Part shown: one piece after another, positions 1 to 5,447 of the stretch
How the letters are laid out: every line of letters begins with the position of its first letter
Numbering within the stretch: the first letter of the stretch is position 1
Source: Nitrospirota bacterium
GTDB lineage: Bacteria > Nitrospirota > UBA9217
Length of the DNA: 6,380 nt
Assembly: GCA_013334545.1 (NCBI GenBank)
Contig: JAAXXJ010000142.1
Span: 1-6,380, forward strand
Direction: 5' to 3'
Made by a program: the position numbers and the translations under genes
The notes under the pieces: generated by a model
What the model saw: the letters and a program-made list of their open reading frames with translations, nothing else
What the model was told of the DNA's origin: nothing
The model's database searches: none

Positions 1-20
1 GATTACCTCCTTTTGGTTCA
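1..20 (-). promoter_or_regulatory. Strong ribosome binding site of a gene starting beyond the left edge
   Basis: Read on the minus strand, the window ends with AAAAGGAGGTAATC, which contains a perfect match to the anti-Shine-Dalgarno sequence (AAGGAGGT) four bases from the edge. A start codon would be expected within a few bases outside the window, so a leftward gene very probably begins there. A TATAAT box lies on the same strand at 45-50, but I see no good -35 partner at 16-18 bp, so the promoter is only tentative. The gene product cannot be known from this window. Confidence 0.55.
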
Positions 21-140
21 AGTATATCTCATGTGTAACAGGATATTATAGGGACGGATACCGGCATCTAGTATTGATGAACTCGTAAGAACAAGTCGTC
101 GTAATCCAGCCAAAATAAACTACACGAATCATCATATTTC

Positions 141-861
141 CTTTGCAGCACAAGGGTTTTCGTGATACATACAGGCATCACTCGTCGTTTTGAGGAGCCC
201 GCATGATCTATACCAAGGATCACAAAACCCCCGACATGTTCGACCAGTTTCCCTTCTTGGGGCCCAAGCGAAAGCAGCGCATCGAGGCGTCCTGGGCAAA
301 GATTTTCCGGGAGCACATCCTGCCCACGCTACCTGTCGAGAGGGTGTTCTCCAAGTACGACCCGGTCATGGGACCGCCGACCAAGGAACTCTATGCCATG
401 CTCGGCCTCATGGTGATCCAGCAGATGCATGATCTGACCAACGAGGAAGCAGTAGACCAGTTTGCCTACAATCTCCAGTGGCATTATGCCCTGAACATCA
501 CCAGCACGGTCGATGCCGACGCGTATGTCAGTCCCAAAACCCTCTGGACCATGCGGAATGTCCTGACCCAGGTACGACGATAAAGCGATCCGCCTGACCC
601 GCCGGCGTGTGTACGAAGAATCCCCCGAGTTTAGGGACCGGTACCGCTTTCGTGCGGGAATCGAAGGGACCATGTCCCAGCTTGATCGCTTGACCGGAAT
701 CAAGAACCTTCGCGTCCGGGGCATGTCCAGCGAAAGCTTCGCTGCTTACTTAAAAGCTGCGGGGACCAATATCATCCGGGCAGCGGTGTTCCAGAACCGA
801 GAAATCGGTGGAGATCCGGCCGTCACAGCCGTTTTCCCCTCGTTATCTTGTGCTGTCAAAG
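141..861 (+). mobile_element. Internally deleted insertion sequence remnant (DDE-type, DUF772-like transposase)
   Basis: An imperfect inverted repeat brackets the transposase fragments. CTTTGCAGCACAAG at 141-154 matches the reverse complement of CTTGTGCTGTCAAAG at 847-861, with 14 bases paired and one single-base gap. Between the repeats are the start and the end of a transposase but not its middle, so the element is a short, non-autonomous derivative of about 720 bp. I could not see a convincing target-site duplication: the five bases outside the two ends are ATTTC and AGCGA. The true ends may therefore differ by a few bases, or the flanks may have decayed. The family assignment (IS1182/IS5-like, with an N-terminal DUF772-type domain) is from recall. 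It could only mobilise if a full-length relative supplied transposase. Confidence 0.65.
203..583 (+). pseudogene. Transposase, N-terminal fragment
   Basis: This is the N-terminal part of a DDE transposase, about 123 genuine residues followed by a few out-of-frame ones before a stop. The ATG at 203 is well supported by GAGGAG five bases upstream. Residues about 50-85 (GPPTKELYAMLGLMVIQQM, then a DLTNEEAVDQFAYNLQWHYAL stretch) look like the helix-rich DUF772-type region that precedes the catalytic domain in IS1182/IS5-like transposases. After the LWTMRNVLT segment the frame breaks near position 570, where the sequence jumps directly to the C-terminal region in another frame. Intact members as I remember them are around 500 residues, so roughly 1 kb with the first two catalytic aspartates is gone. 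The fragment cannot be catalytic. Confidence 0.8.
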
Positions 862-1019
862 AGCGATTTCAGCGCGTTATAGTGGCCATCAGATGTTGGA
901 GCGGTCTCCAATGGCCGCACATAGACTTCGCGGCGCTTTTTGCCGCCTGGCTTCTTACGAGACCATCAATACTATATGCCTTTCCAGCGCTGTTCACTTC
1001 ATTTTCCCATATCGGATGA
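573..1019 (+). pseudogene. Transposase, C-terminal fragment
   Basis: Translation in the frame beginning at 573 gives YDDKAIRLTRRRVYEES, then FRDRYRFRAGIEGTMSQLDR and a TGIKNLRVRGM stretch. This is the typical C-terminal part of a DDE transposase; the glutamate in RAGIEGTMS is the likely third catalytic residue. It is frame-shifted relative to the N-terminal fragment, and the two catalytic aspartates expected before it are missing. Similarity to transposases fades after residues NIIRAAVFQNRE (about 800). The open frame then runs through the right inverted repeat (847-861) and into flanking DNA to a stop at 1017-1019, so the last 50 or so codons are probably not original. There is no ribosome binding site of its own, and the gene is almost certainly dead. 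Confidence 0.75.
896..911. repeat. Small perfect hairpin next to the IS right end
   Basis: TTGGAG-CGGT-CTCCAA forms a 6-bp perfect stem with a 4-base loop, about 35 bp beyond the IS right inverted repeat and about 45 bp downstream (minus strand) of the original end of the conserved hypothetical gene. No T-run follows on either strand, so it is not a standard intrinsic terminator. It could still protect or end the leftward transcript. Confidence 0.35.
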
Positions 1020-1302
1020 ACCACAACTTCATGTCCGGGTTCCATCTGTCTTTCGCCGCCTTCGCGGACTCTATTAAACTTTTTTCAGCATAGCCGATGC
1101 GCACAGGAACAAGATCGTCGTCGGCAAATTTCCTTGCCGGCGGGCTCCATGCTGTTTTTTCGACAGCGAGCTCGACGGTCTTGGTCCTCGTACGATTCGC
1201 CTCGTCGTACCGATAGCCAATACAGACGAGCGCGTCGCCATGTTCCGCAAGCAGTTTCTTCGTCCCCTTTTGCCCCGGCTTCAGCTTCAGCCATGTTATC
1301 AA
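994..1302 (-). CDS. Conserved hypothetical protein, probably shortened by an in-frame TGA
   Basis: The predicted product is 102 residues, rich in lysine and basic overall. It contains LKLKPGQKGTKKLLAEHGD near the N-terminus, then a LVCIGYRYDEANRTRTKTVEL segment, a FADDDLVPVRIGYAE segment and WNPDMKLWFIRYG. I recognise this as a conserved hypothetical family seen scattered in Geobacter-like and other environmental genomes, often near transposases; its function is unknown to me. I chose the TTG at 1302 because GAGAGG lies five bases upstream and because similarity to the family starts here. The open frame continues upstream to an ATG at 1407, but those residues look unrelated. The TTG overlaps the stop of the ORF before it (TTGA), suggesting translational coupling. 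After the stop at 994-996 the same frame continues for twelve more codons, TALERHIVLMVS, to a TAA at 955-957. That resembles the usual family tail, so the TGA may be a recent mutation of a glycine codon. Confidence 0.65.
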   Translation of the reverse strand: MITWLKLKPGQKGTKKLLAEHGDALVCIGYRYDEANRTRTKTVELAVEKTAWSPPARKFADDDLVPVRIGYAEKSLIESAKAAKDRWNPDMKLWFIRYGKMK

Positions 1303-1463
1303 TTGAACCTCTCGGATATCAGTTGACCATTGTCTGCTGATCCTACAAGACCTGCTGTCGCCTCGATCCACCCTCGACAGAGGGAGGCATGTTCGCACTC
1401 CAAACAAGCATGCCTCGCACAGAGCTCCTCGGTCAAAACGTCTGCAAAACAGTTCCGAACCAT
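1299..1463 (-). CDS. Possible small cysteine-containing protein
   Basis: From an ATG at 1463 this frame encodes 54 residues with the cysteine pattern C-x9-C-x3-C-x2-C-x6-C near the N-terminus (key stretch CLECEHASLCRGW), which could bind a metal. An alternative TTG start at 1490 would add nine hydrophobic residues. No good ribosome binding site precedes either start. Support comes from its position: it is the first frame after a near-consensus promoter, and its TGA overlaps the TTG of the conserved hypothetical gene by two bases. Part of the cysteine stretch coincides with an inverted repeat (1384-1416), so the frame could instead be chance within a structured leader. I do not recognise the protein. 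Confidence 0.35.
   Translation of the reverse strand: MVRNCFADVLTEELCARHACLECEHASLCRGWIEATAGLVGSADNGQLISERFN
1371..1416. repeat. Two adjacent overlapping hairpins in the leader or small ORF
   Basis: CCCTC-GACA-GAGGG (1371-1384) is a tight 5-bp hairpin. It shares one base with a second inverted repeat, GAGGCATG at 1384-1391 pairing perfectly with CATGCCTC at 1409-1416 (8 bp, 17-base loop). On the leftward transcript they sit between the promoter at 1514-1541 and the TTG start at 1302. They could be RNA structure affecting translation of the downstream gene, or simply chance. Confidence 0.35.
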
Positions 1464-1513
1464 GAGAACGTATATGGGGAAAAGAAACAACGACTTGTGA
1501 AAGGAATAGGCCG

Positions 1514-1541
1514 ATTATAAATACATTGGGCAGCTTGTCAA
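1514..1541 (-). promoter_or_regulatory. Near-consensus sigma-70 promoter, leftward
   Basis: On the minus strand a perfect -35 box TTGACA (1536-1541) and a perfect -10 box TATAAT (1514-1519) are separated by 16 bp. Transcription would start near 1507 and run leftward through the small cysteine ORF and the conserved hypothetical gene. The promoter lies in the 94-bp gap after the end of the dikinase regulatory gene, so the small genes probably form their own transcription unit. Two perfect hexamers at near-optimal spacing suggest a strong, little-regulated promoter. No obvious operator repeats flank it. Confidence 0.7.
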
Positions 1542-1550
1542 GAATTGCGG

Positions 1551-1580
1551 CGGGGTATTTTTCGGGTATAGGATGCCCCG
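1551..1580 (-). terminator. Hairpin just downstream of the dikinase regulatory gene
   Basis: CGGGGTAT at 1551-1558 pairs with ATGCCCCG at 1573-1580 (8 bp including one G-T wobble), and two further wobble pairs can form inside. It begins four bases after the stop codon of the minus-strand gene. No T-run follows on the minus strand, so it is not a standard intrinsic terminator. It may mark or stabilise the 3' end of that transcript before the next promoter. Confidence 0.3.
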
Positions 1581-1584
1581 GACA

Positions 1585-2397
1585 CTAGCTGTATTCGTCA
1601 TGCTCCTCGCCGAAGACCGCGTGGATGATCTCCCACGCCGTCTCCTCGACGGACTTGTTCGTCGTGTCCACGGCTTTCCAACTCCGGTGCTTCCGGGCGA
1701 GGTCCCAGACGTACTCGACCTCGGCGAAGACGTTCTTCAGATCGCTGTAGCTCGGCCGGAGCTTGGAGTTCTTCTGGCGGACCTTCCGGATTTTCTGCAG
1801 CACCTCGGGGTCGATGTTGAGACACACGACCTTGTGCTGGTCGATCTCGAAGAGTTCCTCCGGCAGGGCGATGCCCGGCACGATCGGGACGTTCGCGACC
1901 TTGTAGCCTTCCTGGGCCAGATAGAACGAGGTCGGGGTCTTGGACGTGCGCGACAGCCCGACCAACACGATGTCCGCCTCGTGCAGGCGTTCGGGACCCC
2001 TGCCGTCGTCATGGCCCAGCGTGTACTCGATGGCGTCGATGCGCTTGAAATACCGCTCGTCGACCCTCCGGAGCAGGCTCGGCGTCTCGAGCGGCTCCTG
2101 TTTCAGGTAGGCGGCAAGGTTGAAGATCAGCGGCCCGAGGATGTCGTGATGGAGGATCTCGTGCTTCATGCAGTACATGCTGGCGTAGTCGCGCATCTCC
2201 TTCTTGACGAAGGTGAATGCGATGAGCGCCTTGGCCGCCTTGGCCTGGTCCAGGATTTTCTTGAGGGCAGCGGTCGTGTCGATGTCGTGGAACAGCATCA
2301 TCTTGGTGCGCGCCCGCTCGAACTGCACGATTGCAGCACGCACGATGTGCAGGCCGCTCTGACCGGTGCCGTCGGATAGGATGTAGATCTTTTTCAT
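1585..2397 (-). CDS. ppsR: Pyruvate,water dikinase / pyruvate,phosphate dikinase regulatory protein (PSRP)
   Basis: This is a cytosolic bifunctional regulator of the DUF299 (Kinase-PPPase) family. Members phosphorylate, using ADP, a threonine next to the catalytic histidine of PEP synthase or pyruvate,phosphate dikinase to switch it off. They remove the group with inorganic phosphate to switch it on, so they control the pyruvate-PEP step. The 270-residue length fits the family (about 270-280). The N-terminus has the typical start KKIYILSDGTGQSG (residues 2-15). The diagnostic P-loop-like motif GLSRTSKT is at 147-154, followed by PTSFYLAQEGYKVANVPIV. The ATG at 2397 is preceded by AGGAAGGA with five bases between, so the start is secure. 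The target dikinase is not in this window, so whether it is the water or the phosphate enzyme cannot be settled. The gene follows glgP on the same strand, 204 bp downstream. The codon use and GC content match glgP. Confidence 0.93.
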   Translation of the reverse strand: MKKIYILSDGTGQSGLHIVRAAIVQFERARTKMMLFHDIDTTAALKKILDQAKAAKALIAFTFVKKEMRDYASMYCMKHEILHHDILGPLIFNLAAYLKQEPLETPSLLRRVDERYFKRIDAIEYTLGHDDGRGPERLHEADIVLVGLSRTSKTPTSFYLAQEGYKVANVPIVPGIALPEELFEIDQHKVVCLNIDPEVLQKIRKVRQKNSKLRPSYSDLKNVFAEVEYVWDLARKHRSWKAVDTTNKSVEETAWEIIHAVFGEEHDEYS

Positions 2398-2472
2398 GGA
2401 TGTCCTTCCTGCGGGAGATCGGTTGCCAACACAAGAAAAATGCCTTGGTCAATGTGAAAGGCTCAAAACTCG

Positions 2473-2561
2473 TCCGCAGATTCCGCCGATCCCACAGATT
2501 AGAACAACGTCCTTACTTGTTCGTAAGGACTAAATCTGCGTCAGTCTGCGAAATCTGCGGA
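2473..2561. repeat. 89-bp palindromic element with CAGATT-type repeated arms
   Basis: The outer arms TCCGCAGATT (2473-2482) and AATCTGCGGA (2552-2561) pair perfectly over 10 bp. Inside each arm the CAGATT/AATCTG motif recurs: CAGATT at 2495-2500 on the left, and AATCTGCG, AGTCTGCG and AATCTGCG spaced about ten bases apart on the right. In the centre GTCCTTAC (2509-2516) and GTAAGGAC (2523-2530) form a perfect 8-bp hairpin with a 6-base loop. A smaller hairpin, GATAC-GATT-GTATC, overlaps the right end at 2560-2573. I remember similar CAGATT-rich palindromes dispersed in many environmental bacterial genomes, so this is probably one copy of a dispersed intergenic family. It lies between the glgP stop and the ppsR start, where the RNA could end, stabilise or separate the two transcripts. 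No T-run makes it an intrinsic terminator. Confidence 0.7.
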
Positions 2562-2601
2562 TACGATTGTATCTGGGCTGTTCTGCGGCACAGGTCGTTG
2601 A

Positions 2602-5100
2602 CTAGGATTTCTGCGCCGGCGCCTGCTCTCGCGTCACCGGCTCCACCTTCCAGATCTTCTGTGCGTACTCCTGAATGCTCCGGTCGCTCGAGAACCTGCC
2701 CATGCCGGCAATGTTCAGGATGGCGCGGCGCGCCCACGCCTCCTGGTCGCGGTAGAGATCGTCCACCTGGTCCTGGGCTGCGAGGTACGATGCGTAGTCG
2801 GCCAGCAGCAGGAAGTGATCGCCCCCGTCGGTCAGGTTGTCGAAGAGGGGCCGGAACCGGTGCGGGTCGTCGGGCGAGAAGAAGCCCAGGGCGATCATAT
2901 CCAGCGTCTTCCGCAGCTCGTCATTCGTGTTGTAGTAGTGCCAGGGGTCGTACCCCTCCTGCCGGATCTCGGCAACACCGTCCGCCGTGAGACCGAAGAT
3001 GAAGATGTTCTCCGGCCCGACCTCCTCCTGCATCTCGATGTTCGCGCCGTCGAGGGTGCCGATGGTAAGCGCGCCGTTCAGGGCGAACTTCATGTTGCCC
3101 GTGCCCGAGGCCTCGGTGCCGGCAGTCGAGATCTGCTCCGACAGGTCGCAGGCGGGGATGATCTTCTCGGCGTTCGAGACGTTGTAGTTCGGCAGAAACA
3201 CGAGCTTCAACAGGCCACCCACCGCGGGGTCGTGGTTCACCACATCGGCGACGCCGTGGATGAGCCTGATGATCAGCTTGGCCATGAAATAGCCGGGGGC
3301 AGCCTTGCCGCCGATGATGACCGTACGCGGGACGACGTCCTTCGCCCTTCCTTCGCGAATGCGGTTGTAGCGGGTGATAACGTGCAGAACGTTCAGGAGC
3401 TGCCGCTTGTATTCGTGGATGCGCTTGGTCTGCACGTCGAACAGCGAGTCCGGATCCACCTTCGTCCGCGTCCGGGCCTCGATGCCCTCGGCGAGGCGCT
3501 TCTTGTTCTCCCGCTTCACGGCGCGGAACTCCTGCTGGAATTCGGCGTCATCCGCCAGGGGCCTGAGGCTCATGAGGCATGCGAGGTCCTTCAGCCAGCA
3601 TTCACCGAGCCGCGAGCTAATGAGCTTTGACAGCCCGGGGTTCGCCTGGTGAAGCCAACGCCGCGGGGTGATGCCGTTCGTAATGTTGATGATCCTGCCG
3701 GGATAGAAGCGGTCGAAGTCTGCAAAGATCGTCTCCTTCATCAGCTCGGTGTGGATGCGGGACACGCCGTTCACCGTATGGCTGCCCACAATGGCAAGGT
3801 GCGCCATCCGCACCCGGCGGCCCGCGTTCTCGTCGATGAGCGAGACCCGGCGCACGAGCTCGGCCTCGCCGGGGACGCGGTGGCGCACATCGTCGAGGAA
3901 GCGCTGGTTGATCTCATAGATGATCTGGAGATGGCGCGGCAGGATCTCGTTGAACAGATCGACCGGCCAGGTCTCGAGGGCTTCGGGCATGAGCGTATGG
4001 TTCGTGTAGGAAAAGGTGTTCCTCGTGATGTCCCAGGCGCGGGCCCATTCGAGGTGATGGACGTCCACGAGGATGCGCATCAGCTCCGGTATGGCGATGG
4101 ACGGGTGGGTATCGTTCAGCTGGATCGCGACCTCGTTGGGCAGCTCATCGAGGTTGGCGTGGTATTTCGTGAAGCGCCGCAGCACATCCTGGAGGGTCGC
4201 GCAGACGAAGAAGTACTGCTGCTTCAGCCTGAGCTCGCGCCCCATCTGTGTCGTGTCATCGGGATAGAGGACCTTGGAGAGATTCTCCGACTCGTTCTTC
4301 TCCGCGACAGCCTGGATGTAGTTCCCTTCGTTGAAGTACTTGAGGTTGAAGTCTCGCGACGCCTTGGCCGACCAGAGCCGCATGTTGTTCACCGTATCCG
4401 TACCGAAGCCGGGCACCGGCGTGTCGAAGGCCATGGCCATAACATCCTCGGTGTCCACCCAGTGGTGCCGCAGACTGCCCCTCTCGTCCGTGTACTCCAC
4501 GACGCGGCCGCCGAACTTGACGGCGTACAGCACCTCGGGCCGCGGGAACTCCCAGGGGTTCCCGTACCGAAGCCAGTTGTCGGGGTGCTCCACCTGGGCT
4601 CCCTTGTCGATGCGCTGCGTGAACATGCCGTACTCGTACCGGATGCCGTATCCATAGCCGGGGAGGTTCAGCGTGGCCATGGAGTCGAGGAAGCAGGCGG
4701 CAAGCCTGCCGAGGCCGCCGTTCCCCAGTGCCGCGTCGTTCTCAAGCTCGCTGATCCGGTGGATGTCCAGATCCAGGTCAGCAAGGGCGTCGCAGCAGGC
4801 GTCGTAGATCCCGAGATTGAGCAGGCTGTTCGCGAGGAGCCGCCCGGTCAGGAACTCGAGGGAAAGGTAGTAGACCCGCTTGGCATTGGCCCGGTAGTAG
4901 CTCCGCATAGTCTCCATCCAGCGCTCGATCAGCCGCTCGCGCACGGCCAGGGCAGTGGTGTGGAACCAGTCGCGGTGCGTGGCCGTGATGTGGTCCTTGC
5001 CCATGGAATAGATCAGGAGGTTGACCAGCGATTTCTTGAGGGACTCCTTGTCCAGGCCGTGGAAGTGGTAGCGGTAATCGCTCAGGTCCTGTGGCTTCAT
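2602..5100 (-). CDS. glgP: Glycogen / alpha-glucan phosphorylase
   Basis: This cytosolic, pyridoxal-phosphate-dependent GT35 enzyme removes glucose units from the non-reducing ends of glycogen or maltodextrin with phosphate, yielding glucose-1-phosphate. The 832 residues match the usual length (about 800-850) and the frame is uninterrupted. Conserved blocks appear in the right order: RVYYLSLEFLTGRLL (75-89), the glycine-rich loop GNGGLGRLAACFLDSMATL (126-144), QLNDTHPSIAIPELMR in the middle, a FYPGRIINITNGITPRRWL block, KRIHEYKRQ from 559, and EASGTGNMKFALNGALTIG with the PLP-binding lysine at about residue 671. The ATG at 5100 follows AAGGAGGA with about six bases between, so the start is secure. 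It lies upstream of ppsR on the same strand; no glgA, glgB, glgC or malQ is visible in the window. The 347-bp upstream gap holds two repeat units and a weak candidate promoter. Whether the substrate is glycogen or maltodextrin cannot be decided from sequence alone. Confidence 0.96.
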   Translation of the reverse strand: MKPQDLSDYRYHFHGLDKESLKKSLVNLLIYSMGKDHITATHRDWFHTTALAVRERLIERWMETMRSYYRANAKRVYYLSLEFLTGRLLANSLLNLGIYDACCDALADLDLDIHRISELENDAALGNGGLGRLAACFLDSMATLNLPGYGYGIRYEYGMFTQRIDKGAQVEHPDNWLRYGNPWEFPRPEVLYAVKFGGRVVEYTDERGSLRHHWVDTEDVMAMAFDTPVPGFGTDTVNNMRLWSAKASRDFNLKYFNEGNYIQAVAEKNESENLSKVLYPDDTTQMGRELRLKQQYFFVCATLQDVLRRFTKYHANLDELPNEVAIQLNDTHPSIAIPELMRILVDVHHLEWARAWDITRNTFSYTNHTLMPEALETWPVDLFNEILPRHLQIIYEINQRFLDDVRHRVPGEAELVRRVSLIDENAGRRVRMAHLAIVGSHTVNGVSRIHTELMKETIFADFDRFYPGRIINITNGITPRRWLHQANPGLSKLISSRLGECWLKDLACLMSLRPLADDAEFQQEFRAVKRENKKRLAEGIEARTRTKVDPDSLFDVQTKRIHEYKRQLLNVLHVITRYNRIREGRAKDVVPRTVIIGGKAAPGYFMAKLIIRLIHGVADVVNHDPAVGGLLKLVFLPNYNVSNAEKIIPACDLSEQISTAGTEASGTGNMKFALNGALTIGTLDGANIEMQEEVGPENIFIFGLTADGVAEIRQEGYDPWHYYNTNDELRKTLDMIALGFFSPDDPHRFRPLFDNLTDGGDHFLLLADYASYLAAQDQVDDLYRDQEAWARRAILNIAGMGRFSSDRSIQEYAQKIWKVEPVTREQAPAQKS

Positions 5101-5150
5101 GATGCTCCTCCTTGGGGAGCTGCTGGTCGTCGTGCAGAGGCTACACTTGA

Positions 5151-5179
5151 ATTATTTCATAAAGCTTCGATATGCGCAA
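5151..5179 (-). promoter_or_regulatory. Weak candidate promoter of the phosphorylase gene
   Basis: On the minus strand TTGCGC (5174-5179) and AATAAT (5151-5156) are 17 bp apart. The -10 box matches the consensus at five of six positions, but the -35 box matches only at TTG. Transcription would start about 45 bases before the glgP start codon. It is the best candidate in the AT-rich part of this gap; an overlapping alternative (TTGCCT, 17 bp, TATGAA) is about as good. Confidence 0.3.
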
Positions 5180-5191
5180 GGCAATTATCGA

Positions 5192-5298
5192 TCCCTGTAA
5201 CTTACCGCAGGGAGTCTTAGATCCTCAGGGTACAATGATTATCCTTATCGCTCGCTAATCCCGCAGCAAGCTACGGGAATGCGCTTGCTCCTGGATTT
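5192..5298. repeat. Tandem repeat unit, copy A, with two REP-like hairpins
   Basis: This is the left member of a tandem pair with a period of 110 bp. Its core, 5220-5297, matches 5330-5407 at 76 of 78 positions (differences at 5240 and 5246). It contains the hairpin TCCCGCAGCAAGCTACGGGA (5259-5278; TCCCG/CGGGA plus AG/CT, one C-A mismatch), and an alternative 7-bp stem AGCAAGC/GCTTGCT overlaps it. Before the core is a second hairpin, TCCCTG (5192-5197) with CAGGGA (5208-5213). No ORF of note is present. The structure resembles REP-type intergenic palindromes. Confidence 0.75.
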
Positions 5299-5407
5299 AA
5301 GCTCCCTAAAGATTACTGCATGGAGCTTCGATCCTCAGGGTACAATGATCATCCTAATCGCTCGCTAATCCCGCAGCAAGCTACGGGAATGCGCTTGCTC
5401 CTGGATT
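5299..5407. repeat. Tandem repeat unit, copy B, with two REP-like hairpins
   Basis: This is the right member of the tandem pair. The core 5330-5407 is nearly identical to copy A and has the same palindrome at 5369-5388. The leading part has diverged more, yet still forms a hairpin: AAGCTCC (5299-5305) pairs perfectly with GGAGCTT (5322-5328). Its right end lies 40 bp downstream of the stop of the dehydrogenase gene on the minus strand, so it may also help to end that transcript. No T-run follows the stems. Confidence 0.75.
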
Positions 5408-5447
5408 AATGCTGATGGCAACAACGGAAAGAATACGCGGGACAGTT

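Noticed and set aside
68..316. An 82-codon minus-strand frame across the left IS end
   Set aside because: It crosses the inverted repeat and opposes the well-supported transposase start. I see no ribosome binding site or recognisable motif.
136..866. Target-site duplication of the IS
   Set aside because: The bases directly outside the inverted repeats (ATTTC and AGCGA) do not match; a nearby GATTTC is not at the boundary.
930..946. GCGGC-GCTTTTT-GCCGC hairpin as an intrinsic terminator
   Set aside because: The T-run is in the loop, not after the stem, on both strands, so it does not have terminator form.
994..996. TGA as a selenocysteine codon in the conserved hypothetical gene
   Set aside because: The codon is near the C-terminus, has no redox-type context, and the expected family residue there is glycine. 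A nonsense mutation is simpler.
1573..2379. A 268-codon open frame on the plus strand opposite the dikinase regulator
   Set aside because: It is a shadow of the conserved minus-strand gene, with repetitive Leu/Val/Asp/Arg composition and no motif.
2398..2472. A promoter directly upstream of the dikinase regulator (TTGACC on the minus strand)
   Set aside because: No acceptable -10 box occurs at 16-18 bp from it, so I could not support a promoter.
3649..5220. A 523-codon open frame on the plus strand opposite glgP
   Set aside because: It is antisense to a fully conserved phosphorylase. Long opposite-strand frames arise from GC-rich codon bias, and its protein has low-complexity Val/Glu/Arg-rich composition with no recognisable domain.
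5192..5407. A CRISPR array in the repeated region
   Set aside because: There are only two units, the near-identical part is 78 bp and contains the palindromes, and there are no regular short repeats with unique spacers.
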